DNA of 64,000 nt, taken from NCBI GenBank assembly GCA_022486815.1, contig JAKVJW010000002.1, positions 62,001-126,000 of the forward strand. Reading direction: 5' to 3'. A program made the translations under genes and the position numbers. Shown here piece after piece: positions 18,191 to 27,056 of this stretch (the stretch's first letter is position 1; every line of letters starts with the position of its first letter). Source of the DNA: Prevotella sp. (GTDB lineage Bacteria; Bacteroidota; Bacteroidia; Bacteroidales; Bacteroidaceae). The notes under the pieces are model-generated. The model was not told the origin of the DNA. It ran no database searches and saw only the letters and a list, made by a program, of their open reading frames with translations.

Positions 18191-18832
18191 TTAGTGGACT
18201 TCCACTTTGATGACAACGACGCGCAGATGCTGGTCTGGTTCATCTGTGAGCACTTTGGCAATATGCCAGTCACCGGGGAAGAAGATGTTAAAGTGTCCCG
18301 GACAACTTTTGATGAATTTAGTCCGGTCTTTGATATAATCATAATGGATGACATCTTTGGACAGATTGTACTTGCAATTTGCCGTGCTTGTATAATGGTC
18401 TATCAGTCCGAAACCTTCTATACCTTTTACTACATACTGGAAATCAATATGATGGTAATGACTTTCAGAAGCCCTTTTCTTTAAGGAATCATTGATACCA
18501 TCCTCTACACTTGCTACCATAGTGGTGCCTGCTATAGGATACCGTCCGGCTGGCAGGGTCAGCAAGTCTATATTCTGAAGCCATTGAAACAAGGCTTTCC
18601 ATTGGGCCGGATTCTTATGATACTGCTCATAGAAATCTACGGCATTCACACTGGCATCCGGTGAAGCTTTGGTAAAACCGTTTCGCCATTCACCGGAAGC
18701 AACCCACTCACGGGCGGTTTTGATCTGTCTGCAGTCCTGTACATAATGGGTATAATAGCCTTTACTACGGGCATGAACGGAAATTGCCCCTAACAGGATC
18801 AGACCAAGAAGAAAAAATCTCTTGATTTTCAT
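18191..18832 (-). CDS. YhcH/YjgK/YiaL family protein, exported
   Basis: 213 residues from ATG 18832 (MKIKRFFLLGLILLGAISVHA, a signal peptide); a longer frame exists but its extra residues run back through a hairpin. The core is the YhcH/DUF386 beta-barrel: HYHHIDFQYVVKGIEGFGL, FFPGDWHIA, with histidines expected to bind metal. Relatives act on sugar acids (for example sialic-acid or 2,3-diketogulonate routes). It sits 74 bases after uxaB on the same strand. A secreted form is less usual than the cytoplasmic one. Confidence 0.85.
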   Translation of the reverse strand: MKIKRFFLLGLILLGAISVHARSKGYYTHYVQDCRQIKTAREWVASGEWRNGFTKASPDASVNAVDFYEQYHKNPAQWKALFQWLQNIDLLTLPAGRYPIAGTTMVASVEDGINDSLKKRASESHYHHIDFQYVVKGIEGFGLIDHYTSTANCKYNLSKDVIHYDYIKDRTKFIKSCPGHFNIFFPGDWHIAKVLTDEPDQHLRVVVIKVEVH

Positions 18833-18850
18833 ATTACTAAAAAATTGAAA

Positions 18851-18880
18851 ATGGGGACAGATCCACAGAACTGTCCCCAT
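18851..18880 (-). terminator. Terminator-like hairpin between uxaB and the yhcH-like gene
   Basis: ATGGGGACAG at 18871-18880 (read on the minus strand) pairs with CTGTCCCCAT at 18851-18860, followed on the minus strand by TTTTCAATTTT. The arms are perfect 10-bp complements. It ends only 18 bases before the downstream start codon. Confidence 0.7.
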
Positions 18881-18906
18881 TTATATTGATCAACTTCTCT
18901 GTTGGA

Positions 18907-20385
18907 TTACAGGATTGTCTTTACAGCCTCCAGCATTCCCTTCTTCTGAATCAGATCAAGATCCTTCTTGACCAGTGCAGTAAAACCAGGAACAGCATTG
19001 AGATCCTCACCCCATACATAGTCATAGGCAAGTACACCTTCTGCCACTTTCTGGGTGTCACCGGTTGCCCACAGGTCAGTCAGATGCTGCATGATTTTCG
19101 GATCGTCCTTCGGTTGGATAAGCGTACCGTCTTCACGCTTGCCACCTTTATAATAGGTGATGATAGCTGCAAGACCGAATACCAGTCCCTGAGGCAGCTC
19201 ACCCTTACGCTTCAGATAAATCTTCACGCCTGGCAGGTCACGTGTATTGTATTTCGGGAAGGAGTTCAGCATGATAGAAGTAACCTGATGGTCTACATAT
19301 GGGTTGTCGAAACGCTCGATGACGTCAGAAGCAAACTTCTTCAGTTCGTCCATCGGCAAGTCGAGGGTTTGCATGAGTTCATCAAACTGTACCTTATGGA
19401 TATACTTGCCGATAACGGCGTGCTGGCAGGCATCACGTACGATATTCAGTCCGCTCAGGAATGCAACAGGGGAGAGAACGGTATGAGGACCGTTCAGCAA
19501 TGTCACCTTACGGGCATGGTATGGCTTTTCATCATTTGTGATAAGCACGTGCAGACCGGCTTTCTCAGCTGGAAACTCTGCCCTCAGATCTTCTACAGAC
19601 ATATTCTCAGGTCTCTCTATTACCCAGAGGTGGAAACTCTCGGCCTGTACGACCATATTGTCTCTATAAGAGATTCTCTGTTGGATTTCCTTGATTGTCT
19701 TACGTGGGAATCCCGGAGTGATACGGTCTACGAGAGTAGCACATACGTAGCAGTCTTCGGTAAACCATTTCTTGAAACCTGCATAGTCACTGCCCATATC
19801 GTTCTTCCAGAGTTCGATATACTTGTTGATGCAGTCTTTCAGATGATGGCCGTTCAGGAAAATCAACTCACAGGGCATGAGGATCATTCCCTTGGTTGGA
19901 TCACCGTTGAAGAACTGGTAACGATGGAAAAGCAACTGTACCAGTTTGCCGGGATATGAAGAAGCGGGAGTATCTGTAAATTTGCAACTGTCATCGAAGG
20001 CAATACCGGCTTCCGTCGTGTTGGAAACGACAAAACGCATTTCGGGTTGCTCTGCCAGTGCCATGAAGGCTTGATTCTGTGTGTAAGGGTTCAATGCACG
20101 GCTCACACAATCTACACGTGTGATGGTATTGACAGGTTCTCCATTTTCTCTTCCTTGCAGGTTGACATGATAGAGGCAGTCTTGTCCGTTCAACATATCT
20201 ACCATTCCGGTAGGGAGGGGCTCTACGATGACGACACTACTGTTGAAGTCTGTTTTCTGATCCATATTCCAGACGATCCAATCTACAAAACCACGAAGGA
20301 AGTTGCCCTCACCAAACTGGATGATTCTTTCCGGCATCTCACTCTTCGGAGCGGTACGCTTGTTCAAAGACTTTAATTCTGACAT
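18907..20385 (-). CDS. uxaB: Tagaturonate reductase
   Basis: 492 residues, MSELKSLNKRTAPKSEMPER then IIQFGEGNFLRGFVDW, the NAD-binding start of the mannitol-dehydrogenase-type UxaB/UxuB family. UxaB reduces D-tagaturonate to D-altronate in galacturonate degradation. The conserved polyol-dehydrogenase lysine region (KIYLKRKGELPQGL...) is near the C-terminus. Third gene after uxuA and an SDR. No uxaA or uxaC is in the window, so the pathway is completed elsewhere. Confidence 0.9.
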   Translation of the reverse strand: MSELKSLNKRTAPKSEMPERIIQFGEGNFLRGFVDWIVWNMDQKTDFNSSVVIVEPLPTGMVDMLNGQDCLYHVNLQGRENGEPVNTITRVDCVSRALNPYTQNQAFMALAEQPEMRFVVSNTTEAGIAFDDSCKFTDTPASSYPGKLVQLLFHRYQFFNGDPTKGMILMPCELIFLNGHHLKDCINKYIELWKNDMGSDYAGFKKWFTEDCYVCATLVDRITPGFPRKTIKEIQQRISYRDNMVVQAESFHLWVIERPENMSVEDLRAEFPAEKAGLHVLITNDEKPYHARKVTLLNGPHTVLSPVAFLSGLNIVRDACQHAVIGKYIHKVQFDELMQTLDLPMDELKKFASDVIERFDNPYVDHQVTSIMLNSFPKYNTRDLPGVKIYLKRKGELPQGLVFGLAAIITYYKGGKREDGTLIQPKDDPKIMQHLTDLWATGDTQKVAEGVLAYDYVWGEDLNAVPGFTALVKKDLDLIQKKGMLEAVKTIL

Positions 20386-20441
20386 AATTGAATTTTGATT
20401 TTTATGTTTTAGATTTTATGTTTGTTTTTTCAGATTTCCTG

Positions 20442-20449
20442 CAAAGATA
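20442..20449 (-). promoter_or_regulatory. -7 element upstream of uxaB
   Basis: CAAAGATA on the plus strand, i.e. TATCTTTG on the minus strand, 57 bases before the uxaB start. The -33 box is weak. It suggests uxaB can be transcribed separately from uxuA. Confidence 0.5.
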
Positions 20450-20529
20450 GTAAAATATACATGATCTTTTCTAAGAAAAGCCGTAAATCCCTACGCAAAC
20501 CTTTGCGAAGAGAATCCAGACAATGATTT

Positions 20530-21342
20530 TTACATCGCAAAAGCGTTGAATCCACCGTCAACGACTGCCACTGTTCCGGTAACAAAGGCTGCGGCATTGC
20601 TCATCAGATACTGGATCGTGCCACAGAGTTCTTCAGGCTTTCCCATCCTGCCAAACGGGGTCTGGCGGATGACATCCTTTCCTCGCTGAGTATAACTGCC
20701 GTCTGGATTAGTCAGAAGGGCACGGTTCTGGTTGGTGATGAAAAAGCCGGGGGCGATGGCATTCACACGGATACCTTCTCCAAACTTTTTTGCACATTCG
20801 GTAGCCATATAGGCTGTAAAATTACTGATTCCTGCCTTGGCAGCAGCATAGCCGCAAACTCTTGTCATCGGTCGGAAAGCAGCCATCGAAGAGAAATTGA
20901 TGATACTCCCTTTTCCTGCCTTGACCATAGGTTTGAGGAATACCTGTGAAGGAATTACGGTACCCACCAGATTCAGGTTGAGGACCTTCTGAAACTCTTC
21001 CGGTTTCAGATCGAAGAAGGTCTGGTCCGGTGCAATGACTGCTCCAGCCATATTACCGCCGGCAGCATTGAGAAGGGTATCTATCTTTCCGTATTTGGCC
21101 AGAATATCTTTGCAGTTTTGCTCGACGATAGCCTTATTCATTACATCAGTTTTGAAATAAGAAGCCTCACCGCCTGCATTCCTGATGTCATCGACAATCT
21201 TCTTTCCGGTATCCTCACGGCGGCCTAATATAACGACTTTTGCACCTTGGAGGGCCAGGTATTTACCGATAGAGCAGCCCAGTACACCGGTTCCACCCGT
21301 GATGACTACTACATAGTCTTTAATGTCAAACAGTTCATTCAT
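20530..21342 (-). CDS. SDR family oxidoreductase, probable D-mannonate oxidoreductase (fructuronate reductase)
   Basis: 270 residues with the classical SDR pattern: nucleotide site GGTGVLGCSIG, NAAGG, the catalytic Ser (INFSSMAA) and YAAAK, and a C-terminal VVDGGFNAF. Bacteroidetes and Bacillus use SDR-type enzymes, unrelated to E. coli UxuB, to interconvert fructuronate and mannonate, and the position between uxuA and uxaB fits. Function is inferred from family and context. Confidence 0.85.
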   Translation of the reverse strand: MNELFDIKDYVVVITGGTGVLGCSIGKYLALQGAKVVILGRREDTGKKIVDDIRNAGGEASYFKTDVMNKAIVEQNCKDILAKYGKIDTLLNAAGGNMAGAVIAPDQTFFDLKPEEFQKVLNLNLVGTVIPSQVFLKPMVKAGKGSIINFSSMAAFRPMTRVCGYAAAKAGISNFTAYMATECAKKFGEGIRVNAIAPGFFITNQNRALLTNPDGSYTQRGKDVIRQTPFGRMGKPEELCGTIQYLMSNAAAFVTGTVAVVDGGFNAFAM

Positions 21343-21432
21343 GTTCTTTGTTTTATTGGTTGATTAAAAGTTGAGTAGTTGTTTCCCCTTGCCGGGTATT
21401 CAATGGCAAAGGCAAATACAACGCTGAATATA

Positions 21433-21440
21433 CAAATATA
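21433..21440 (-). promoter_or_regulatory. -7 element upstream of the SDR gene
   Basis: CAAATATA on the plus strand (TATATTTG on the minus strand), about 90 bases before the SDR start, just past the uxuA stop. No clear -33. Confidence 0.4.
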
Positions 21441-21463
21441 GGAAACTGAAGGAATCACTCCAT

Positions 21464-22663
21464 TCAATCCAAGAATCCGGGTTGATGATATTGCAGTCCC
21501 AGTTCCCGGTCCACAGTGGCTATTATTCCCTGTACCTGTCCCATGGCAAACATACGGCCGAGGAAAGAATAACCGGCATTGTATCCTCGCTTATCATCAC
21601 CCAGCATGGTCATACCATGGTCTACCCGCATAGGCAACTTTGGATTGGCCTTTTCAAAAATCCTCACGAGTTCAATGAGATTAGCCCTTCCTCCCAGATG
21701 ACTGGCTTCAGTAAAGTCACCATTGGGAAACACATGGCAGGAACGCAGATGGACGAACCAGGTCCTGTCAGCATACTTCCAGGCTAATTTGACAATGTCA
21801 TTCCGCTCTCCGGCTGAAAGACTTCCGGCACAGAAGGTAAGTCCGTTGTGAGGATTATCCACGGCATGAAGAAACCAACTGATGTCTTCGTCACAAGTTA
21901 TGATACGGGGCAGTCCCAGTATCTGAAATGGAGGATCATCCGGATGAACACACATGAACAGGTCATATTTATTGCAGACCGGCATGATCGCTTTCAGAAA
22001 GTATTTCATATTCTCACGCAGTTTTTCCCTGTCTACGCCTTCATAAAGGGAAAGGAGTTTTCTGAAAAGCTGTAAGGGATGTTCATCTCCTTCTTTGATA
22101 TTACCGGATACGAACCCTTGTGTCTTTACGATAATATTATCGACGAGCTGGTGATCCTTTTCCGGAGTCATCGTCTGCTTCAGTTTTTCCACTTCTTGTA
22201 AGACCACCGTCGACCAGTCTTTCTCTGCATCCTTGCGTTTCAGAATACAGATGTCGAAGTAAGCAAACTCTGCCTGAGAGAAATAGAGGTTATAAGTGCC
22301 GTTAGGATTGAGGTGCATCAGGTCAGTTCTCGCCCAATCCAGTACGGGCATGAAGTTATAGCAGACCGTATGGATTCCACACTCTGACAGATTCTTCAGA
22401 CTGACCTTGTAATTCTCGATCAGATGGTCACGGTCCGGTCCTCCGTATTTGATACTTTCACTTACAGGCAGACTTTCCACCACACTCCAGCGCAACCCAT
22501 AACTTTCGATGAAGGACTTCAAGTCATTGATCTTTTCCTTAGTCCAGATTTCCCCGTTAGGTACATCATGCAAGGCGGTGACAATGCCTTCAATGCCGAT
22601 TTCTTTCAGCATTGGTAAGGTAATTTTATCCTTTTTCCCAAACCATCTCCACGTTCTTTCCAT
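21464..22663 (-). CDS. uxuA: Mannonate dehydratase
   Basis: 399 residues, MERTWRWFGKKDKITLPML, the UxuA start. UxuA dehydrates D-mannonate to 2-keto-3-deoxygluconate in the glucuronate pathway. Conserved segments include CYNFMPVLDWARTDL, FMCVHPDDPP, FCAGSLSAG and RVDHGMTMLGD, which supply metal-binding His/Cys/Asp residues. Promoter-like TAACTTTG lies on the minus strand at 22764-22771. It heads the hexuronate cluster. Confidence 0.95.
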   Translation of the reverse strand: MERTWRWFGKKDKITLPMLKEIGIEGIVTALHDVPNGEIWTKEKINDLKSFIESYGLRWSVVESLPVSESIKYGGPDRDHLIENYKVSLKNLSECGIHTVCYNFMPVLDWARTDLMHLNPNGTYNLYFSQAEFAYFDICILKRKDAEKDWSTVVLQEVEKLKQTMTPEKDHQLVDNIIVKTQGFVSGNIKEGDEHPLQLFRKLLSLYEGVDREKLRENMKYFLKAIMPVCNKYDLFMCVHPDDPPFQILGLPRIITCDEDISWFLHAVDNPHNGLTFCAGSLSAGERNDIVKLAWKYADRTWFVHLRSCHVFPNGDFTEASHLGGRANLIELVRIFEKANPKLPMRVDHGMTMLGDDKRGYNAGYSFLGRMFAMGQVQGIIATVDRELGLQYHQPGFLD

Positions 22664-22835
22664 AGGTTTTATTGTCTTAAAGTAATTGTTTCTTCATGTT
22701 TTGTTTTAGTCATATAGACCTCCGGAAAAATTGGAAAATTCATAAACCAATCTTTTCGGCAAACAAAGTTACTAAAAATATTGAGAAGTCGCTTTCTTTT
22801 ATTCCGGAAATCTTGCAGAATCCGGAGAAAAACCT

Positions 22836-22843
22836 TATCTTTG
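22836..22843 (+). promoter_or_regulatory. -7 element of the WG-repeat-like gene
   Basis: TATCTTTG at 22836-22843, with CTTG at 22812-22815 at the right spacing as a near-match -33. It places the transcript start at about 22850, so the short protein start (22865) is right and the longer open frame is not used. Confidence 0.6.
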
Positions 22844-22864
22844 GGCAAAAAGAAGAGAATGATC

Positions 22865-23560
22865 ATGGAAAAAATAACACCGGATAATTTTGATAACCTT
22901 TATTTGGACCCTGTTGAACAGCAGCAGATCGATTTGTTTGTCTGCCGCGAAATGGAACGGCAGGTCCACCGCTACATCAAGGCAATGTCTGGTTCCAAGA
23001 AAAGCATGGAATGCTTCATCGACCGGCTGTCCAAACTCAGCCTTCCACAGAAGGAAGAGGCTATTGCCCGGTATATTGATCTGAACAGAAAGATTATTGA
23101 TGGACTCGACTGGAAAATCATCCTGACACGGTCCGTGGCCAATTATTGTGACACCTTTGCCTATCTCATTGCTCTTATCCAGAACAAACGCAAGATGGTC
23201 TATTATCTGCAGCATATCAAGCAGACTTACATCAAATACCATTCTGTATTTGAAATCAATGGCAAATTTGGGATAAAAGATCACGAAGGAAAAGTTGTCA
23301 TTCCTGCTGAATATGACTTCCTTCGGACTCCATACGTCTATGTTGATGACTTGTCTATGGTCCCGGTCATCGCGGAGAAGAATGGGAAAATGGGACTCAT
23401 CCTGCCTGACTATCACAATACGGTGGCAGTAGACTTTATCTATGATGATATCTCCCTGAGAGATGAATACCCTTATTTCGAAGCACGAAAAGGTAAGAAA
23501 AAGGGGATATTGGATACCAATGGCAGATTCGAAGAGTATGCATCTGATCCAGCTGAATGA
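22865..23560 (+). CDS. WG-repeat-like protein of unknown function
   Basis: 231 residues from ATG 22865 (MEKITPDNFDNLY); ATG 22859 adds two residues. The N-terminal two thirds is helical without a known motif. The C-terminal part has WG-type units: VFEINGKFGIKDHEGKVVIP, NGKMGLILPDYHN, KKGILDTNGRF. WG repeats are short beta units of unclear function. The promoter within the longer open frame rules out the far upstream start. No signal peptide. Function unknown. Confidence 0.75.
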   Translation: MEKITPDNFDNLYLDPVEQQQIDLFVCREMERQVHRYIKAMSGSKKSMECFIDRLSKLSLPQKEEAIARYIDLNRKIIDGLDWKIILTRSVANYCDTFAYLIALIQNKRKMVYYLQHIKQTYIKYHSVFEINGKFGIKDHEGKVVIPAEYDFLRTPYVYVDDLSMVPVIAEKNGKMGLILPDYHNTVAVDFIYDDISLRDEYPYFEARKGKKKGILDTNGRFEEYASDPAE

Positions 23561-23778
23561 GATAAGGGGGACTCAAAAATTCCGAATACCAAATAAAACA
23601 TAAAATCTGACTTTAATCTTTTTATCATTTCATGCAAACGGATGAAACAGAATGATCAAACAGCAGAAAAAGTGGTGGATTGATGCCCAAAATAGACTTT
23701 AAAGAATCTTTTTTTGCAAATATATTAAGAATTTGTAAAAATATGTTATTTCTGCTTGTTTTGTAAAAAATTAGTTCG

Positions 23779-23786
23779 TATATTTG
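23779..23786 (+). promoter_or_regulatory. -7 element of the AraC-type regulator gene
   Basis: TATATTTG at 23779-23786 with CTTG at 23755-23758, 20 bases apart. The stretch 23561-23754 shows no gene. Confidence 0.55.
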
Positions 23787-23831
23787 TCCTAGTACTAAAT
23801 AAAAGGTTGACTTTCTAGAAATATAAAGATT

Positions 23832-24308
23832 ATGGGAAAATATAATATCACGGTGAGAAAGGACAAAGAGGTGGCTTACCGTACTCTGGTCAGCCCCAGA
23901 ATGATGGAAGAACTCAAGCAAAAGATTCTTGAGGTCGTTCTCATTCAGAAAAAATATAAGGATAAAGATTATTCTGCAAAAAAATTGGCAAAGGATTTAG
24001 GAACGAACACACGATACATTTCAGCTGTAGTAAATGTGAAGTTCCACATGAATTACACATCATTTGTCAATAAGTTTCGTATCGAGGAGGCCATGTCTCT
24101 TCTTGTAGATCATCGTCACAATGACCTGAATATGGAAGATATATCAGACATGGTCGGCTTTTCTAACAGACAATCTTTTTATGCATCTTTTTATAAGATC
24201 AATGGCTGCACCCCTAGGGAGTATAAGATGCGCAATATTGCGTGGCATCCCTCAATCAAAGACAAGAAGAAAAAGGGTGGGAAGAAGTCAGTAAAGGCAA
24301 ATGCATAA
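23832..24308 (+). CDS. AraC-type helix-turn-helix regulator (short)
   Basis: 158 residues. The middle and C-terminal part (about 45-135) is an AraC-like double helix-turn-helix: YSAKKLAKDLGTNTRYISAVVN, then MEDISDMVGFSNRQSFYASFYKINGCTPREYK. The first 40 residues are too short for a ligand domain, and the lysine-rich tail KDKKKKGGKK is unusual. The last codons overlap the start of the DPP III gene by eight bases, so the two are translationally coupled. The signal sensed is unknown. Confidence 0.85.
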   Translation: MGKYNITVRKDKEVAYRTLVSPRMMEELKQKILEVVLIQKKYKDKDYSAKKLAKDLGTNTRYISAVVNVKFHMNYTSFVNKFRIEEAMSLLVDHRHNDLNMEDISDMVGFSNRQSFYASFYKINGCTPREYKMRNIAWHPSIKDKKKKGGKKSVKANA

Positions 24309-26265
24309 AAAAATGGAACTGAAAAAATTCGAATTTGCAAACGAAAAGTTTGCAGATCTACAACTTCTGCGTTATCAACTTAATGGTTTTAATGATCTTT
24401 CTCTTACTCAGAAATGCTATGTCTACTGTTTGTCAAAAGCAGCTCTTTACGGAAGGGACATCACTTTTGACCAACAGGGCAAGTATAATCTTCGCATCCG
24501 CAAGACTCTGGAAACCGTTGTCGCTTCCTATAGCGGCTCACATGATGATCCGGACTTTATAGCTCTGGAGACTTATCTGAAGAGGGTCTGGTTTTCCAAT
24601 GGGATCTATCATCATTATAACTGTGAGAAATTTATTCCCGGGTTTTCGAGGGATTTCCTCTGTGATGAAATCCTGAAGATAAATCCAAATGATTTACCAT
24701 TGCATCCCGGTGAAAGCGTGGAAGCATTCATGAAGGAGATTTTTCCGGTCATCTTTAATCCGGATATTCTTCCGAAACGCGTTAACCAGGCTCCGGGTGT
24801 GGATCTGGTCAAGACCTCTGCATGCAACTTCTATGAGGGTATCACCCAACAGGAAGTGGAAAACTACTATTCACAGAAAAAGACCGATGAATATGAGCAA
24901 CCGTCATGGGGGCTCAACTCTAAGCTCATCAAGCATGACGGGAAAATAGAAGAACAGGTATGGAAAGTTGACGGCCTCTATGGTCCGGCAATCCAAAAGA
25001 TCGTGGACTGGTTGCTTAAAGCCCGTGACTTTGCCGAGAATGAAGAACAGAAAAAGGTCATTGATCTTCTGGTGAAATATTACCGTACAGGAGACCTTCG
25101 CGATTTTGACCGGTTCTCGATTGAATGGGTCAGCCAGCATGATGGGGAAGTTGATTTCATCAATGGCTTTATCGAAGTATACGGAGACCCTCTGGGACTG
25201 AAAGGTACATGGGAGGGATTCGTAGAGTATAAAGATCCCATCGCTACCAGGCGCACACGGATTATCTCTGAAAATGCACAGTGGTTTGAAGACCATTCAC
25301 CGGTGGATCCGCGGTTCCGCAAGCCGCACGTCAAGGGTGTCACGGCAAATGTGGTCTGTGCTGCTATGCTGGGAGGTGATGAGTATCCCTCTTCCGCCAT
25401 CGGAATCAATCTGCCGAATGCAGACTGGATTCGGGCAGAGAAGGGCAGCAAGAGTGTAACGATCGGAAATCTGACAGAAGCCTATAACCAGGCTGCCAAA
25501 GGGAATGGATTCATGGAAGAATTCGTGATTGATCAACCTACTGTTGACTCAATCAGAAAATATGGAGACCTGACTGATGATCTGCATACCGATTTGCATG
25601 AATGTCTGGGACACGGCAGCGGACAACTGTTACCGGGTACGGACCCGAATGCACTCAAAGCGTACGGCAATACCATTGAGGAGGCAAGAGCTGATCTGTT
25701 CGGCTTGTATTACATTGCTGACCCGAAATTGGTAGACCTGGGCCTTCTTCCTGACGGGGAGGCTTATAAAAGCCAGTATTATACGTACCTGATGAATGGC
25801 GCACTCACTCAATGTATGCGCATCAGACCGGGACAGGATATTGAGGAGGCTCACATGAGAAACCGGGCCCTGATAGCCAACTGGGTTCTTGAACGTGCGG
25901 GCGGTGCTGCTGAGATTGTGGAACAGGATGAAAAGCATTACCTTAAAGTAAATGATTATAGTGCACTGCGTGGCCTGTTTGCCAAACTTCTGGCTGAAAT
26001 ACAGCGGATCAAGAGTGAGGGTGATTATCAGGCTGCCAGACAACTCGTCGAGCAGTATGGTGTAAAGATCGATCCGACCATACACAAAGAGATTCGGGAA
26101 CGTTATGCACAACTCCATATTGCTCCTTACAAAGGATTTATTAATCCCAAATTTCAGTTGGTCCGTGATTCGAAAGGAACGGTCACTGATGTAGAAGTCA
26201 ATTACACCGAAGGTTATGCAGAACAGATGTTGCGCTATTCCCGTGATTACGCAACATTAGTATGA
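24301..26265 (+). CDS. Dipeptidyl peptidase III (M49 family)
   Basis: 654 residues. DPP III is a zinc metallopeptidase that removes dipeptides from oligopeptides. The M49 zinc motif HECLGH is at residues 433-438, and the third ligand region EEARADLFGLYY follows about 55 residues later. No signal peptide, so cytoplasmic. Start at 24301 overlaps the regulator; ATG 24313 is an alternative. Thirteen bases separate it from the AlkD-like gene, so regulator, peptidase and repair protein probably form one operon. Confidence 0.93.
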   Translation: MHKKMELKKFEFANEKFADLQLLRYQLNGFNDLSLTQKCYVYCLSKAALYGRDITFDQQGKYNLRIRKTLETVVASYSGSHDDPDFIALETYLKRVWFSNGIYHHYNCEKFIPGFSRDFLCDEILKINPNDLPLHPGESVEAFMKEIFPVIFNPDILPKRVNQAPGVDLVKTSACNFYEGITQQEVENYYSQKKTDEYEQPSWGLNSKLIKHDGKIEEQVWKVDGLYGPAIQKIVDWLLKARDFAENEEQKKVIDLLVKYYRTGDLRDFDRFSIEWVSQHDGEVDFINGFIEVYGDPLGLKGTWEGFVEYKDPIATRRTRIISENAQWFEDHSPVDPRFRKPHVKGVTANVVCAAMLGGDEYPSSAIGINLPNADWIRAEKGSKSVTIGNLTEAYNQAAKGNGFMEEFVIDQPTVDSIRKYGDLTDDLHTDLHECLGHGSGQLLPGTDPNALKAYGNTIEEARADLFGLYYIADPKLVDLGLLPDGEAYKSQYYTYLMNGALTQCMRIRPGQDIEEAHMRNRALIANWVLERAGGAAEIVEQDEKHYLKVNDYSALRGLFAKLLAEIQRIKSEGDYQAARQLVEQYGVKIDPTIHKEIRERYAQLHIAPYKGFINPKFQLVRDSKGTVTDVEVNYTEGYAEQMLRYSRDYATLV

Positions 26266-26278
26266 GAGAATTACCGTT

Positions 26279-26896
26279 ATGAAAGAAGATACAAAGGAAA
26301 AGTTGAATGCCATCAAGCGTTCCTTCCGACTGCGGATGAACCGGCCTGCTGCTGATTCCATGCGCGAGAAGGGACTGGACTACAAAGTCAACTGGGGTGT
26401 CAATTTTGTTGAGTTGAAGAAGATGGCAGGGGAGTATGGTAAAGATTATGATCTGGCCATCGAACTCTGGAAGGAAGATATACGGGAATGCAAGATCCTG
26501 GCTACGCTGATGATGCCACCGGAAAAGATGCTTCCCGATATCGTTGATGTATGGATGGAACAGATCCGGGGTCAGGAAATGGCAGAAATGATAGCCTTCA
26601 ACCTGTTGCAGTATGTCGATTATGCCCCAATGCTCGCTTACCAGTATATAGCTTCGGACAAGGAAACCTATCAGGTTACCGGCTATTCACTACTCGCACG
26701 ACTGTTCATGAAAGGACAGGAGCCCAATTCACGCGGTATCAATGAATATCTTGATCAGACAGTAGCAGCATTGCAGAACAAGTCATTGGGTGTACGCCAT
26801 GCTGCAGCCAATTGTGCCCGCCGTTTTGCCCAGTTGGGTGAGATTTATTCCCGCATGGCCAAGGCAGCTTTAAAAGGTCTCATTGAAATATATTGA
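26279..26896 (+). CDS. DNA alkylation repair (AlkD-like) HEAT-repeat protein
   Basis: 205 residues made of HEAT-like helical pairs: RMNRPAADSMREKGLDYKVN, ELKKMAGEYGKDYDLAIELW, GQEMAEMIAFNLLQYVDYAP, NKSLGVRHAAANCARRFAQ. AlkD-like proteins wrap around DNA and excise N3/N7-alkylated bases. Whether the catalytic Asp/Trp set is complete cannot be judged, so activity is unproven. It follows DPP III closely and is closed by a 14-bp hairpin. Confidence 0.7.
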   Translation: MKEDTKEKLNAIKRSFRLRMNRPAADSMREKGLDYKVNWGVNFVELKKMAGEYGKDYDLAIELWKEDIRECKILATLMMPPEKMLPDIVDVWMEQIRGQEMAEMIAFNLLQYVDYAPMLAYQYIASDKETYQVTGYSLLARLFMKGQEPNSRGINEYLDQTVAALQNKSLGVRHAAANCARRFAQLGEIYSRMAKAALKGLIEIY

Positions 26897-26951
26897 AAAG
26901 TTGACTGTAAAACAAGTAGAGAATTTTGCGACTGACTACCTGTTATAAATT

Positions 26952-26995
26952 GAATGGCAACCAGCAAAATAAAAGAGCTGGTTGCCATTCTTTGT
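26952..26995. terminator. Bidirectional terminator
   Basis: A perfect 14-bp stem (26952-26965 with 26977-26990) and an 11-base A-rich loop, then TTTGTCT. It lies between the AlkD-like gene (+) and the convergent SDR (-). Confidence 0.8.
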
Positions 26996-27056
26996 CTGTA
27001 GACATTTGCTATGTGAATTGCATATAGCAAATATAACGAATTTATTTCTGTCTTTT

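Noticed and set aside
18886..19959. 357-codon plus-strand frame
   Set aside because: It lies wholly antisense to uxaB, whose protein is clearly conserved; no own motifs.
26551..26745. Short overlapping frames inside the AlkD-like gene
   Set aside because: Out-of-frame shadows without starts or conserved motifs.
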